Shown in pieces: positions 12,661 through 24,900 of a stretch of DNA of 64,000 nt. The notes under the pieces are model-generated. The model ran no database searches. It had not been told where the DNA came from and saw only the letters and a program-made list of their open reading frames with translations. The stretch comes from Gnetum montanum. Its lineage: Eukaryota > Streptophyta > Gnetopsida > Gnetales > Gnetaceae. Made by a program: the position numbers and the translations under genes. The first letter of the stretch is position 1; each line of letters begins with the position of its first letter. The stretch is from NCBI GenBank assembly GCA_015680685.1, contig MNCI01006151.1, forward strand, positions 915,182-979,181, read 5' to 3'.

Positions 12661-13796
12661 AGTCAAGTGAGTGTGATCATCTCTGTGTAGCCGCAAGACA
12701 AATGGTGTGGGACACTGAGACAACCCTAGCATCACTACCTCACTGGCATTCTGTTAATCTCTTGGATGTGCTGAAGGGCATACTACTGACCCCTTGGAGA
12801 TACCATCACCGCACCCATTCCAGAGGTGGTACCTCTGAGAGGTTAGTTTTTCCATCCAGAGCCCCAAAGTCATTCTCATCAATTACGACTTTGGGGATCT
12901 CTGCTCATCATCGCTATCAGACCCTGGCTTCAAAGATTCACCTAGCTGGTTCTTTACATAACCAGTCAGGTGCGCTAAGTCTGATGTTCTTTGGCGGCAA
13001 TATGTTGGGCCGACCGTCAAGGCTGAAGACTCTGGTCTCATGATACAGTTCCTCCTTCACGGCCCGATCACTTTATCTCGCCTCCAATACTACTTGTTTC
13101 AACAACCTCGCCCACGATTCGCATGAACAATGGTACCCTCTATTTTCTTCTTTGGTTGCAGGTTACTTGTTATGAGGACATCGTTCGAAGGTGCATTCAT
13201 CTGAGTGGTGTAATACCGACAGGGTTTTGATTTAAGTTGGCCTGTCCACTCGGAGGGTGCATCCTTGTGTTCCTCATAATCCTACCCTTAACCCTTATCA
13301 CTACTCTTAACTGTCCCATCCACTTCCCGTACGCAAAATGTACATATGTTGCACACGCTTTCCGCATTCGCATTACAATCAAGTCCATAAGCTGGCGTAA
13401 TGCAACTTGCCTAGTGGACGCCAAAAAAAAGGGGGTCGGCAAAATGGGTGAAACACATCTCACCCAGGCCATGTAGACACAACACATTTCATCTATACAA
13501 CCCCCTTTCACACAAAATGAAGGCATAACTCCATGCAAACACAATCGCAGGAGAAAGCCTATTTGCTTATGCGTGAAAAAAGCTCCCCGTCCATTTGTGT
13601 CTTCCCTGAACCTTATTTGAGTCTTCCCTGAACCTGTTTCCTCCTATACCATCCTATCTCTAGATTCCCTCATCTCTGCACCTCTACATTGACAGGATGA
13701 TACTTGAGTACCTATTGATAAATGTTTTTGGTGCTTTCATCAGTCTGGTGTTTCGTATTCTTTGTCAACGTCTTTCGGGCAAGCCCTCTAACCGTC
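12661..13796 (+). other. 3' untranslated region of element A
   Basis: Non-coding stretch between the array and the polypurine tract. The first ~370 bp have no counterpart in element C. The rest matches the C region 43990-44690, including CTTTCGGGCAAGCCCTC just upstream of the tract. An open frame of 196 codons crossing the array (12453-13043) has no homology among the copies and is not taken as a gene. Confidence 0.7.
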
Positions 13797-13812
13797 AACA
13801 AAGAGGGGCCAT
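13797..13812 (+). promoter_or_regulatory. Polypurine tract, element A
   Basis: AACAAAGAGGGGCCAT directly precedes the LTR start TGAAACACC. The purine run primes plus-strand DNA synthesis in LTR retrotransposons. The tract is nearly identical in C (44689-44704), D (61742-61757) and, reversed, B (16094-16112). Confidence 0.9.
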
Positions 13813-15411
13813 TGAAACACCGTGGAAATTGTGAATCGGCCTCAGGTGAAGATTCACAATTCAAGCAAAAGTTCGTGATAGAATTCCAGAGGGTAGAATA
13901 AGGTAAAGCAAGGCGAAATGATGCCCGACATCAAGTCTCCAAGTTCCTTACAGATTTTAATTTTTACTATGTTTTCTGTCTTTACGCTACATTACGTAAC
14001 ATAGCGTAATGACACTTAGTGTAATTATGCTTAACATAGTCTGATATCAGAAGGTGACTTACTTCAACAGATTTGGTGAAGTTTAAGGCCTGAGCAATGT
14101 AATATGCGACTTCTCGCATATCCTGCTAAGTCTTTTGTCCAGGGTCAGGTTTACACTCTGTTACGCAAGGCAGCATAATGAGCTTCAAAAAGGTTAAAGG
14201 GAAAGTCCAAGGGAAGCGCGACAGATCGGCCCCTTTCTTTTTGCAGATTGATCGCCTTACACTCATTACGCTACGCAGCATACGTCAGTGTAATTTATCG
14301 CCGAGTTGATCATGTTTTATGCTTCACTACGCTTTGCTGTGTAAATGAGCATAAAATAGCTTGACTCACTATTTCCATGCTTTGTTATGCTTTGCCACAC
14401 GACACAGCGTAAACAAGTGTAATATAGTGTAAAGCCGGCTAAAGTAGTTACACATTTGCTATCCATACACACAATACACTGATAAGTATATTTGTGCGTA
14501 ATCATGAAGCAGCATCGGTAAAAGTGTTGACAGTGTACGTTGCAATGTGACATGACATAGCCAGTTCGTCAAGTCAACGGCATCCGAAAACTTTAGGACA
14601 CGTGTCATCAAGGCCGTGCCTTTTCTGCATGTTATAAATACCCCAGTTGGCGAAGAAAAGAAGACTTCTGGACATTTTTGGAGAGAGGGGTAGTGGTTGG
14701 CATCTTCAACTTTTGACAGTTATCATCTTTAAGTAGAAACAAGAGACATTTTTTTGAGAATTTGGAAGTAGGAGCGATCATACCCTTTGGCGAAAATATA
14801 GTTCTCCCATCGGTGATCCTTGGCAGTTTTGAGCAGAGACTATCCAAAGAGAAGAAGATAGATCAGACATCGTGAAATCATCTGGTGCGGTCGGTAAGAT
14901 CTATTGATCAGACACAGTTGGTTGATAGACGTCTGAGCTTGACCTTCCTTGCACTCCATCTTTGGCTTATAAGGTAGACCGAGCTCCATTTTGCACTCCG
15001 TGTTAAACATTTTTCTTATTATTTTGTGTATGTTTCGCACAAGATAATTGGAGTCTTCCCATTGTAACTTTGTATACAAAATACTCGTTTCTTTCGTGTC
15101 AAAGTACAGATCTTGAAATCATGCATTTCTCTTAAATCTGATTCCCTTTGTCGTGTTAACGTTGTTATTATTGCAATTTATCTACATCATTTTCCTCTCT
15201 TTTCACGATTTATCGAATCAAATCATTTCACGAAACCTCTATAATCTTCGTCGATTTACTGATTTAGTAAGTCCCTGTCTGATCGACAAGACTGTTCAAG
15301 GAACTGCGGATTCATTTTCTCTAGCACAACCCTCACACAGATCCGTGGTTAAAACTGTGTACACGGATTTTGTTTGGTATTTTTCAGCTACTAACATTTT
15401 CTGTCATTACA
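13813..15411 (+). repeat. 3' LTR of element A
   Basis: 1,599 bp, starting TGAAACACC right after the polypurine tract and ending TTACA. It aligns over its length with both LTRs of C. A TATA box (TATAAATA, 14633-14640) followed by CCCCAG marks the U3/R promoter. The U3 part (about 13980-14480) is crowded with TACGC/GCGTA words. The 3' part carries GTAAGTCCCTGTCTGATCGA, also seen in C. Confidence 0.92.
14633..14640 (+). promoter_or_regulatory. TATA box in LTR of A
   Basis: TATAAATACCCCAG context, the same as in both LTRs of C; the presumed Pol II promoter of an LTR. Confidence 0.7.
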
Positions 15412-16093
15412 ACTCCAGTGTGACATCAGTGTGAGTAAGGTAAAATGAAAAATTTTTCACCAAATTTTGATTTTTGAACCATGATTCTTGAAGTGTAAGG
15501 ATTTTCTAACTGTGATTGAAAAATTGAGCCTGAAAGTGCCTTGTTTTGAACCATTTATGGTAGCTCACACTAGACTCACATTACCAGCGTGAGTGCAGCA
15601 TGATCACAACGTGACTTGCAGCATGAGTTGCAAAAACTTGCAATTTTGAGCTGAAATCTAGCATTCTGAAGGCTGGGACCTAAAGTTTCTCAAGGATGTG
15701 CTTTGAGGATGACTTACAACCTTAGATCATTTTGACTTAGTTTTGGGCTCTGAAAGTTACTCATGCTACACTCACACTAGCAGCATGACATCAGCGTGAG
15801 TGTGAAAATTTGTACTTTTTTGTCTGAAACTTGAGTCTCTGGACACTGAAGCTTTGAGCTTCAATCTAGGAAGAATGGTGACCCTTGAGAATGTCTTAGA
15901 TGCTCATATTGAACCACATTTGGCTTGATTCTAAAACTGTTTGGAGTTGCTCATACCGAGGGCAAGCTAGCTTGATAGCGTGAGCAAGCTGGGTGTGAGC
16001 TCCATTCCTTAGTCAAATTTTCCCTCCTGAAACTTTGAAAGGGCTTGAATCATTTTCATTTCGAAGTGTTAGGCCGAAATTAGTGGTGTTTCA
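15412..16093 (-). repeat. 3' LTR of element B, right part
   Basis: Aligns with 47880-48563 of the B 5' LTR (shared AATTTTTCACCAAATTTTGA near the left end and GGTGTTTCA, the reversed LTR start TGAAACACC, at 16085-16093). The missing ~1 kb should lie left of element A, outside the window. It is rich in GTGAGT, AGCGTGAG and AGCATGAG words. Confidence 0.9.
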
Positions 16094-16112
16094 TTGGCCC
16101 CTCTTTGTTGAC
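16094..16112 (-). promoter_or_regulatory. Polypurine tract, element B
   Basis: On the minus strand GTCAACAAAGAGGGGCCAA directly precedes TGAAACACC. It fixes the orientation of B and the LTR boundary. Confidence 0.9.
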
Positions 16113-17265
16113 ATCGGGAGGAATCCACCCAAGAGGCTTCGACAAAGAAGTGCAAAACACCATGAACAACCAAGTATCAAGCATTAACCATCGGCCCTTG
16201 GCCAGATGTCATCACACCATTTTCAAAAGTGCATGGGATTGAGGAAATGTGGTTAAAGATGTAAGGGAATTGGTTGTAATCAGGGGAAGCTAGGATTTTG
16301 TCAAGGGTTATAATTTCTTTCAAGATTGTGGGAGAGGAAATGGTCTTACGTGAATGAGCTATATCTTTGGTCCTTGTCAGTAGCCATTGTTTAGCGGACT
16401 CAAAACCAAGACGTTGGAGGTGCGTTCTTTGGAGAAAAGAGACTCTTATAGAGTGTTTATGAGATCCATTGTAAACAACCAAGGCCACATGATGATGTGC
16501 AAAATGATCTCTTTGAGATACAAGTGTAACTATTTTCCAAGATAATTACCTTCTCATATGGGGCTTGTATGAGAATAGCCAATAGTCTTTACGTTATGAT
16601 GTCAATGGGGTCATGAAGACCTTTTCTGTGCATCTTGCTCTTTGACCTTTTTTTCTCTTTCCTTTTTGTTTATTTCTTCTTTTCTTTTGTTTTTCTTTTT
16701 CTCCTTGGTCTTTTTGAAAGAGCTTGCTTTTGTGCTATGCTCATGTTCAAGCGCTTGCATTTTGCATCATGCATCGTGTACTATGTTTTGCGTTGCAGCT
16801 GCTTAGAGAGTCATAGTGTGCAATAGTGGACCAAGAGCTTTGAGATGAGTAGAATGTATCAAGGGGGTGTAATTGAATAGGCTAAGGGGAACATGATGGG
16901 GAATAGGGAATGTATCAGGAGTCAGGAATGTACTTATGAATGGATTGATTAACCCAGTTACGTGCGTTAGGAAAAATGTGATACCTTGTCGACATGATGA
17001 AGTGCATTTATGCACGAACACCTTAAGCGTCTCATCTTGTAAACACAACTCCAAGAAGACAAGAAAAACACAAATGAAAAGGTTAACCAAGCACTTGGAT
17101 CAAGGAGATGGAGCCATCGCATGAAATTTTCAAAGTAGACAGAATCATGAGCAGCATCTACTTCATGAGGGTCCATGAGACAAATCATGCAACAAGTCTT
17201 TGCGGAACATGAATAGCCAATTGCAGTAATATACCTTTTCAAGTTTTTTTCTTGGTCATTGATGA
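16113..17265 (-). other. Extra 1.1-kb segment between integrase array and LTR, B only
   Basis: No counterpart in A, C or D, where this interval is array plus short 3' UTR. The longest minus-strand open frame is 16488-16177 (103 codons, start MALVVYNGSHKHS); other frames overlap at 16803-17242 and are Cys/Phe-rich. A polypyrimidine stretch lies at 16636-16715 on the plus strand. I do not recognise any protein here; a captured host fragment is possible, a decayed non-coding insert equally so. Confidence 0.4.
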
Positions 17266-17930
17266 TGTTACTAGTTTATAGTCTTAGCAGACTATTGTGG
17301 ATTAGTTTCATGTCATAACCCTTTAGATGATGCTAATTTTGCATTGTAGCAAATGGTGTGCTGCTAGTTTATAGTCATGGTGGACTATGAAGAGGCAAAC
17401 CATTTTACAGTCTTAGTGGATAGTCGATGCCAGTCTCATGTCATGGCAGATAGATGTGATAGTTTAACATCATACAAGACATAGCTCTATGGTGTCAATT
17501 TATTGTCATGACTCCAGGACATTCTATGGTATTAGTTTTAAGTCATGGTGCCAGGACTGTTTTGTGGTATTAGTTTTAAGTCATGATGTTAGGACTATTC
17601 TGTGGTACCATTTTTAAGTCATGATGCCAGGACTATTCTGTGGTACCATTTTTAAGTCATGATGTTAGGACTATTCCGTGGTATCAGTTTTACGTCATGA
17701 TGCTAGGACTTATTTTATGATATCAGTTTTAAGTCATGATGCTAGGACTATTCTGTGGTATCAGTTTTAAGTTATGATGCCAGGATTGTTCTATGGTATC
17801 AGTTTAAAGTCATGATGCTAGGACTATTTTATGATATCAGTTTTAAGTCATGATGTTAGGACTGTTCTGTGGTATCAGTTTTAAGTCATGATGCCAAGAC
17901 ATTCTTGTGGCTCAAGGTCATCATACATAG
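17266..17930 (-). repeat. 38-bp tandem array after integrase (B)
   Basis: On the plus strand about 15 units of ~38 bp containing TTTTAAGTCATGATG-CCAGGACT, best preserved from 17520 to 17900. The reverse complement gives AGTCC-n-CATGACTTAAAACT, the same core as the arrays in A, C and D. Confidence 0.87.
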
Positions 17931-19000
17931 TACTATTTCAGGTATAAGTGATTTGTAGGATTAGCAAACTTATTCTCCTCCATGTTAGCAAGTTTGAATG
18001 CTCCATTATTTTATGCCTTGGTGACCAAGTAAGGCCCTTCCTAGTTGGCAAAGAATTTATCTGGATGTTCATGAGCGACCTTAAGGACTAGATCTCTTTC
18101 CTTAATTAGGCATTTATGGAGATCATGTTTGTGTTGTTTCCGCTATTATTTTTGATACCACTCGATTTGATCAAGTGTTTGCACACATTCCTCCTCCACT
18201 GAGTCAAGGTCAGCAATGCGTAGTTCATTATTTTGACTTTCTTCGAGGAGGCCCAAGAGAACTATTTGCAATGAGGGAACCTATAATTCTAAAGGTAAAA
18301 TAGCTTCAAATCTATATACCAGACTATATGGAGTTTTACCTGTAGATGTTCAATGTGTCATTCTGTATGCCCACAATGTGTAGACTAATTGTTCATGCCA
18401 TCACTTCTTGCTCTAATTTAGCATCTTTTTGAGCACCATGATGATAGTTTTGTTTGTAGCCTCCGCTTGACCATTGCTTTGTGGGTAGTAAGGTGATGAA
18501 AATGCATGTTTAATACCTAGGCTTTCACAGAAGCTTTTAGTATCTGCACTACTAAACTATGGCCCATTTTTAGTAATGATGGTCATTGAAATACCAAAAT
18601 GGGTCACGATATTTTCTATTATGAAAGTGCAAATGTGTTTTGAAGTGGTCTTCCTAAGGGGAATTGCTTCTACCCATTTTGTGAACTATTTAGTTGTAGT
18701 GATAATAAAGCTATGTCCCACAGAGGATGATGGTGTTATCGGTCCAATTAGGTGGCATGTGATTTTTGGAACAACCATGTGATTTGTGCTGTGTGCAATT
18801 TGTTAGGTGGCATGTGTATTAGATTACCATGCTTTTGGCAAATGTCACATGTTCTGACCTTGGAGATGTAGGCGTATTCCATGTGTGGCTAGTAGTAGCC
18901 TAAGCACCTAATATTTGTTACCATTGCTTTAGGTGCAATGTGCCCTCCACAAAGTCCTTCATGGACTTGTTCTACAATTGTTTGACCATCGATGCTACTA
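17931..19000 (-). pseudogene. pol: Integrase of element B (decayed)
   Basis: Read on the minus strand. The zinc-domain end (CDICQKHGNL near 18830), the segment after WLFQ leading to IGPITP (about 18740), the core with TKNGP near 18560 in place of TDNGP, PYYPQ-NGQAEATNK (about 18470), and the C-terminal EGPYLVTKA and NNGAFKLANMEEN (about 18040-17945) can all be followed through stops and frameshifts. It cannot give a working enzyme. B has lysine, not a stop, at the codon where both C and D have TGA after WPFQ. Confidence 0.82.
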
Positions 19001-19971
19001 ATGCACATCAACAGAATGCCTTCGTAGGATTTGCGACACAAGGTGTCTCCTATTAATGTATATTGCCAAGAGCATTTTTGCACTACATCCTTTTGAGCAT
19101 TTGTCAACTGTTGTGGAGGTTCGCCTCGTAGAAGGTACTCTTTTATGTCATTGTACCATTCTATTGTGTGTGTTGTGCTAACGGATGCTATAGGAATTTT
19201 GTCAAGAGTGTTAATTATAGGTTCGACAAAACTTGTTATAGAGCTAGGCAATGCATGGAACATTTCAGGTGTCATGTTTAAGGCTAGTGTAGCAAGTGCA
19301 TCAAAAATTGTGTTTTCACCTCTAGGGACATGCTGTATATCCACTTCTATAAGTTATCTTAGCATATGTTTGGTCAAATCACAATACGGTTACAAATGGA
19401 GAGCCTTATATGCATAAACCTCAATGACTTGATTAATGACTAACTGTGAATCTCTACAAACTATGAGATGTGAGATTCCTGACATCAATGCTACTTGAAG
19501 ACCTCTAAGAAGACCTTCATATTCTTCCACATTATTGGTACAAGAAAAGGTTAATCAGTGGGCGAAGGGTTGGATTTCTCCGGAGGGGTATGTTAAAATG
19601 ATCACAGCACTTCCTCCTTGGGATGTTGAAGCTTCATCGAAATAGAGGATTGCCTTGTAGTTTTCAAGCATGGTGTCTATACTGTCACCAACAAGTTGTG
19701 AGTCTATTAGGACACTTAATTTCAATGTTCTAGTTTCTCCATTGAATGTAGTAATGGGGATTTCAACTAGAGGATCTTCAGTGATATTTTTAGCTTCTAG
19801 ATCCAAAGTCTTAGTCATATTTTTAGACCAATTTGATATTTCTTGAGTCAAGGTAATTAAATTGGTATAAATGGATGGGTCTAGATCCAAGGATTTTGGG
19901 TTGATTGCTCTTTCTACTTTCCCATATGGTCCACTAAGAGATAATGTTGAAAGGATATTCTTGGTGGCCAT
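18889..19971 (-). pseudogene. pol: Pre-RT segment fused to second RNase H, RT deleted (B)
   Basis: The frame starting at 19971 (MATKNILSTLSLSGPYG) runs through the pre-RT segment (KTLDLEAKNITEDP, NGETRTLKLSVL) to LENYKAI and then directly into LYFDEASTSQGGSA, the start of the archaeal-like RNase H; it ends at a TGA near 19555. After this break the RNase H continues (NVEEYEGLLRGL, IQHVPRGENT, ALATLALNM) to the integrase zinc domain at 18889. The whole RT and first RNase H (about 1.4 kb in C) are absent and the junction keeps the frame. B could not have made its own RT after this deletion. Confidence 0.87.
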
Positions 19972-21913
19972 GTGCTTGCTCTTGCCAATTTAAACCGGGG
20001 GCAAAGTAAGATACACTCCCTTGATGAAAGAGTTACTAAATGTAAATGAACATAGGGTAATCGAACTATGTACTAACAAAATTGGAAGACATAGTGGTAG
20101 CCATGGAAGTTTTAGGCCATAACAGGCCACATGACATTTTAAGGCCAAACTGGGCCAATAACATTTATGTTGACTTGTCATGAGTGCATAGAGCATTTTT
20201 GATTTTTGGATTTTATGCAAATGATACGTTCATGGGACTTATGAATTTTATGAGTTTTTGAACTATTTATAAATGCATGTATATATATATATATATATTG
20301 GTTTTAACATTTTCATCCCTTCCTTTGCATAATGATAATTTTTGTTTTTGGCTTCATCTCTAAAGGCTAGAATAATGAGGAATATAGGCTAACATAAAAC
20401 ATGAATGAAAATAAATTTAAATAAATAGAATAAGAGGGAAAAAAGGAAATAAAATAGAATGTTTTCGGTTTAAAAGGGGGTTTTGAAATTGAGGAATGGC
20501 TTTTGTGCTAGCATGAGTTCTTGACTGTAGCATGAGCTAGGAGTGTGGTGTGAGTTCGAAGCATTAGCATCAACATCAGCATGAGTGAGGCAAACCATGA
20601 AGGACAAGAGTAGAGGAAAGGCAAGCTGGGACAAGGGGAAGAGGTAGGTAGATCTGGCATTCATGGAGGAGAGTGAAGAGCTTCTCCAACATCTCCCCCA
20701 AGCCAAGATTCTAATGTGGGATAGGGCCCTACACATGTAAGTTTGTTTTCTCCTATTTTTCTCTGGCAATTTACAAACAGCGTTAGCTAGGGTAGAATTT
20801 CGTGCTGCAATTTTTGGGTTTCTTTGGAATTTATTTGGTATTTGTGGCATTAGCATGAGCACCTAGGGCATGTTTGTAGGGCATGAGTGCTAGGAATGTC
20901 CAGAACAACGTGAGTTTTTTTAGGCTTCCTGCATTATGGGATTTTTGGGGGTTCCTAACAATGTGGGGGGTTTTTGGCTTTCTTGGGTCTTCTCAAGCTG
21001 TAGGGTTTTTGTCTTTCTTGGGCATCTTAGGCCATAGGGTTTTCAGGGCCTTTTTCAGATTCCTGGGCTAGGTTTCCTAGCAGTGTGAGTTGCAAATAAG
21101 GGTTCCAGGGTAGGGCAACATGAGCTGTAAATTTTCAGGTTTTTGGGTAGGGTAGCGTGAGCTACAAATTTTGGGTTTTTTGGAAAAGGCTTTCTTGGCT
21201 TCAAGCTAGGAAATGTTTAGCATGAATGTGGGTAGGGTTCTATAAGGGATAGGCATTGTGGGTTCTAGAGAGATAGGTGTCATGGGTGGTTGGATCCCTG
21301 CAACATGACTTGCTGGTTCCCAACTCACGCTGGAATGTAGGTAACTCAGCATGCGTGGCTAGATAGGTCCAAACTAGATAGACGCCAGCATGAATGGTTG
21401 GACTGGCCCAAAGCATGAGTGTGAGTTCAGCATGCCAACATGAGTTAGGATGGAAGACCAACATGAGTTTGCTAGAAGGTCCAGTGTGAGTTTGACCCAG
21501 CCATCTTGAGCCATTTCCTGGAAAGCTGCCCCTGGGAGGTCACAACGTAAGTTGCCTTTGGGAGGATGCAGCATGAGTTGCCCTAGTTTTCTTTGCTTGA
21601 AAATGCAAATTTCTTGCCAAGATGTTCATTATTTGCTAATTTCTATATTATATTATTTATCATTTTTCCTAAGACTGATGATTTAAACTTTGCTTCAGTG
21701 AGTGTTCATATTCTGGTTTTGTGTGTAAATTTACCATGGAATGGGTTTCAATGTACCCCAGTGAGTGATACACTAAATATATATTGATGTCCTTGTCTCA
21801 TGGGGTGAAGCTGTGCATTCAAAGTACCTGTTTATGTGATTTTTAATTTTTGGGATTTTGACCTATTGTTAGCACTTAGATTCCTTACTTACCTAATGTT
21901 TTGGCTGTATGTA
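19972..21913. promoter_or_regulatory. Region upstream of antisense gene in B
   Basis: About 1.9 kb between the pol start (minus) and the HAD-like exon of the opposite-strand gene (plus). Degenerate array units occur at 20095-20165. From 20510 to 21575 more than fifteen words of the type GCATGAGT, GTGTGAGT, GCGTGAGC occur; the same words fill the B LTRs. An (AT)n run lies at 20279-20299. No exon-1 homologue was confidently found. By position this should hold the antisense-gene promoter. Confidence 0.5.
20279..20299. repeat. (AT)n microsatellite
   Basis: About ten AT units inside the spacer of B. Confidence 0.9.
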
Positions 21914-24900
21914 GGGGACCTAAACCTTCACTTCTCGTGGTCGAGCTTGTTGGCGTACTTGCTTGGTTTGGCCCCTTTGGACTAGACACACCTCCCTATG
22001 ACATACACATCAGGCCCCATGTGATATGGCTTTGCCCCGGTGTCAATTCATTTTTGTCATTGATCTTGTGAAATTGGTCTCACTTAAGTGAACAATTGGC
22101 TCATGACATCATCGAGACAGTGTTGCCCAGGTCTACAAAAGGCATGCTTTCTTTTATTTTTGACATTGATGAGGGGATTTTCAGAGTTGAGGGCGGCCCT
22201 GCTAAGGGTCCTAGATGTACTTGCCCCTTGACTCGTGTGTGGGAGTTGCCTATGTGTAGTCATTATAACAACAGCAACACACTTTTCCTATCCCTCTGTG
22301 TGCATACTCTATTCTAGAACCCACTTGGAACAATATATAGGGTGGACAGGTATGCTCCCCTATGTCTTATTTAATTTTTGATTCCTTTTTAACTTTTTTG
22401 TCATCATCTGAATGTAAATGTTGTTTTCCTATGCAAGCCTTATTTTGATGAACATGGGATGCGAGATGATGATGGTGGGCTTGCCTTAGCACACACAATG
22501 CTAGAGACATTCATGGTGGGCCCTGTTCTTCATACTAAAGTGTTGGACCAGACAAAGGTGACCCTTTTTAACTCCAGGATTGAGGTTGGATGCATGAGGA
22601 ATGGTCTTCTAATGGGCAAATTTTTCCTCAAAGAATTAATCCTGCACCGACCCCACCTACACCACTTACTGATGGTAAATGACTACACTCTGGACTCTAT
22701 TTTCTGTTGCATTATTATGTACTATGTTTTTAAATTTTTGCTCTATGTCTTCTTTTTACAACAACTGTCCCCCCTAAAGAAGTTACTGTTATAACAAGGC
22801 ACACTGAGGCCACCCTTTTTATGAAATATGGGGAGGTAGAGTAATCATAAAATGGTTGCAGGAGAAAGCTTCTGATTTGATCATCAACTACCTTACCTGG
22901 GTAGGTCTGATGGACTTTTTTCATAGCTTTGACTCCTAGAATTCTGGCTATTAAGATGGTCACCATTGTTGATTCTTTCAACAGTGATGTTTCCCATTTC
23001 ACCACACAAGTTTGAGGAGTTAAGGTATCTTTTTACCTAACCATTGAGTTCCTTTCTGATCTTTTTGGTGTACCCATGGATGGTGCTAAAGTGACTATAG
23101 ATAGGAAAACTAAAGAAGGCCAAGTCATAAGAGAGCTTGAGTAGTGGTTAGGTGTGTCTCGAGGTCCTAAGGGCTTTTCTATGTGAGATGATACTTGATC
23201 AATAGAGATGAACTTCCTGTATCCTCTCTTTCTAGCACAAGCGTTCCAAAAATCTCTTTCTCAAGGAAGAAACCTTGGGATTGAGTTCGTGCATGTCATG
23301 TGTGCAGTTTTAGAAACTGGCATGTGCTACAACTGGGCATAGTTTCTTGTATCTGGTTTTCATGGGGAGATCATCAGGTTACGTTCAAACATCCATGATA
23401 AATCCCATTTTACATTTGCTTTCTTCATGGGATACCTACGTAGGTTTTCTAAGTTCCTAGTAGTTCATGATGATAACCACTATGTTTTGAGGGATCGTTC
23501 ACAACTATCCCACCCTTGGATTTTCCATTTATTTAGCACCACTAGATCCCAAGGCCCACAGAAAGACATTGAGGAATTAGTATCAGTTACTAGTGGAGGT
23601 GTGGCCAACCATTCCCATCATTCCCATGATAGTTTGGGAATGGAAATACCTAGGCTACGCATGTTTGTTAAAAGGGCTAAACATTTGATTGGTGAGACTA
23701 TTGGGAAGTCCAAGACGAAGGTGAAGAGGAAAGAACATCCAAGGGAGCCTACCTTAGATGTGATACCACTAAGAGCAAAGAAGATTCAATTTGTACTACC
23801 AGTGGAGGGTAAGTATGCTTTATTATTACATATTTATTATTATTTTTTTGGCTTATAAGTTACATATACTATGTTATAATAACTCTAAGATTTTGGAATT
23901 ATCATAGGAAAGTCCTGAGATAGAGAGAGAGAGACTTTGGCCCCAATGGCTAATCCTGAAGTGGTTGTCACAGGGCCAGAGGAAGAGGCAAAGGAAAGAG
24001 AAGAAATGATCGAAGAACCTCCCACCTCGCAAGACGAAGATGTGACAAACGTCATGGGGATGAAACCTGCGGAGGCCTTGGATGCACTCAGGCAATCCAG
24101 TGATGAAAGAGGTGTCTTTGATGGCTTCTTCAATGGATCTTTGCAGCTTGGTGATCTGCCCAAGGTAAACAGAAAAGGACTTTTTAGTAGGTTCCTTTTA
24201 GCACAATCTATGTTTTCTGTACCCTTTAATTTTCATGTGTTGTTCTTGAGTATCTTGATCATTTCTAGCATTAGAGGTAAATGCTGAGATTTTCGAGGCA
24301 CATACATCTCAGGCAGAGGTGTCAGGATCACAGGTTCTGATTGAGGTGGCCTCCCTTGCTTGTCCCACATTAACTGACCAGCTAAGGCCATGGTCTAAGA
24401 TACCTAGCAAAATGGACTTTGTTAAGGGCATTGTTAATGATGTGGTCACACACCTATAGGCAGCTCATCTAGAACTAGGTGTGTGTGTTATGTATTACGC
24501 TTAGTGTCTAGGTTTATTGTGTTTCTTTGCATTCATTGTTGATTATAGATGATTCATATGTGCAGTGCTCACACTTGCAGGTGCAAAGCTTCAGTGGGAT
24601 CCCTCTGAAGCCACTCACATTGATGCTCTTCCTGAATTTCTAGGGAATATTGAACAAGTCCCTAGGAATGTGTACGATGTAGTTTTCAGTTGTGTCATAC
24701 AAAACGCCAAGTCACTTTGGACTTGTAGGCGTTTGGTATGGGATGAGGTCCACTCATTAAAAGAAGCTCTAGTAAAGGAGAGAGAGGATAAAATGGATTT
24801 CCAATCCCATTATGATCTTGCTACTGCTAGGTTGTCTAGTGATAGCACTTGGTGCACATCTACAATCACCTATGCATGTTACTAGACGGTTTTGAACAAC

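Larger units (their letters stand above)
1..15411 (+). mobile_element. Element A: Tat/Ogre-like LTR retrotransposon, 5' end off window
   Basis: Plus-strand Ty3/gypsy element starting in the middle of gag (position 1 aligns with about 32001 of element C) and running through protease, an antisense-gene spacer, RT, two RNase H domains, integrase, polypurine tract and a 3' LTR ending TTACA at 15411. It is inserted into the 3' LTR of minus-strand element B: sequence right of 15411 aligns with the B 5' LTR from about 47880. The 5-bp target duplication should be ACTCC (15412-15416), with its partner outside the window. The copy is defective, with an out-of-frame protease duplication, several frameshifts, many TAG codons where related copies have CAG or CAA, and an integrase gap marked by an N. 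Confidence 0.93.

Noticed and set aside
12453-13043. 196-codon plus-strand open frame after integrase of A
   Set aside because: Starts within the short tandem array; the same interval of C has no equivalent frame; composition follows the repeat units.
16635-16826. Phe-rich frame suggesting membrane segments
   Set aside because: Low-complexity T-rich tract translated; nothing else supports a gene.
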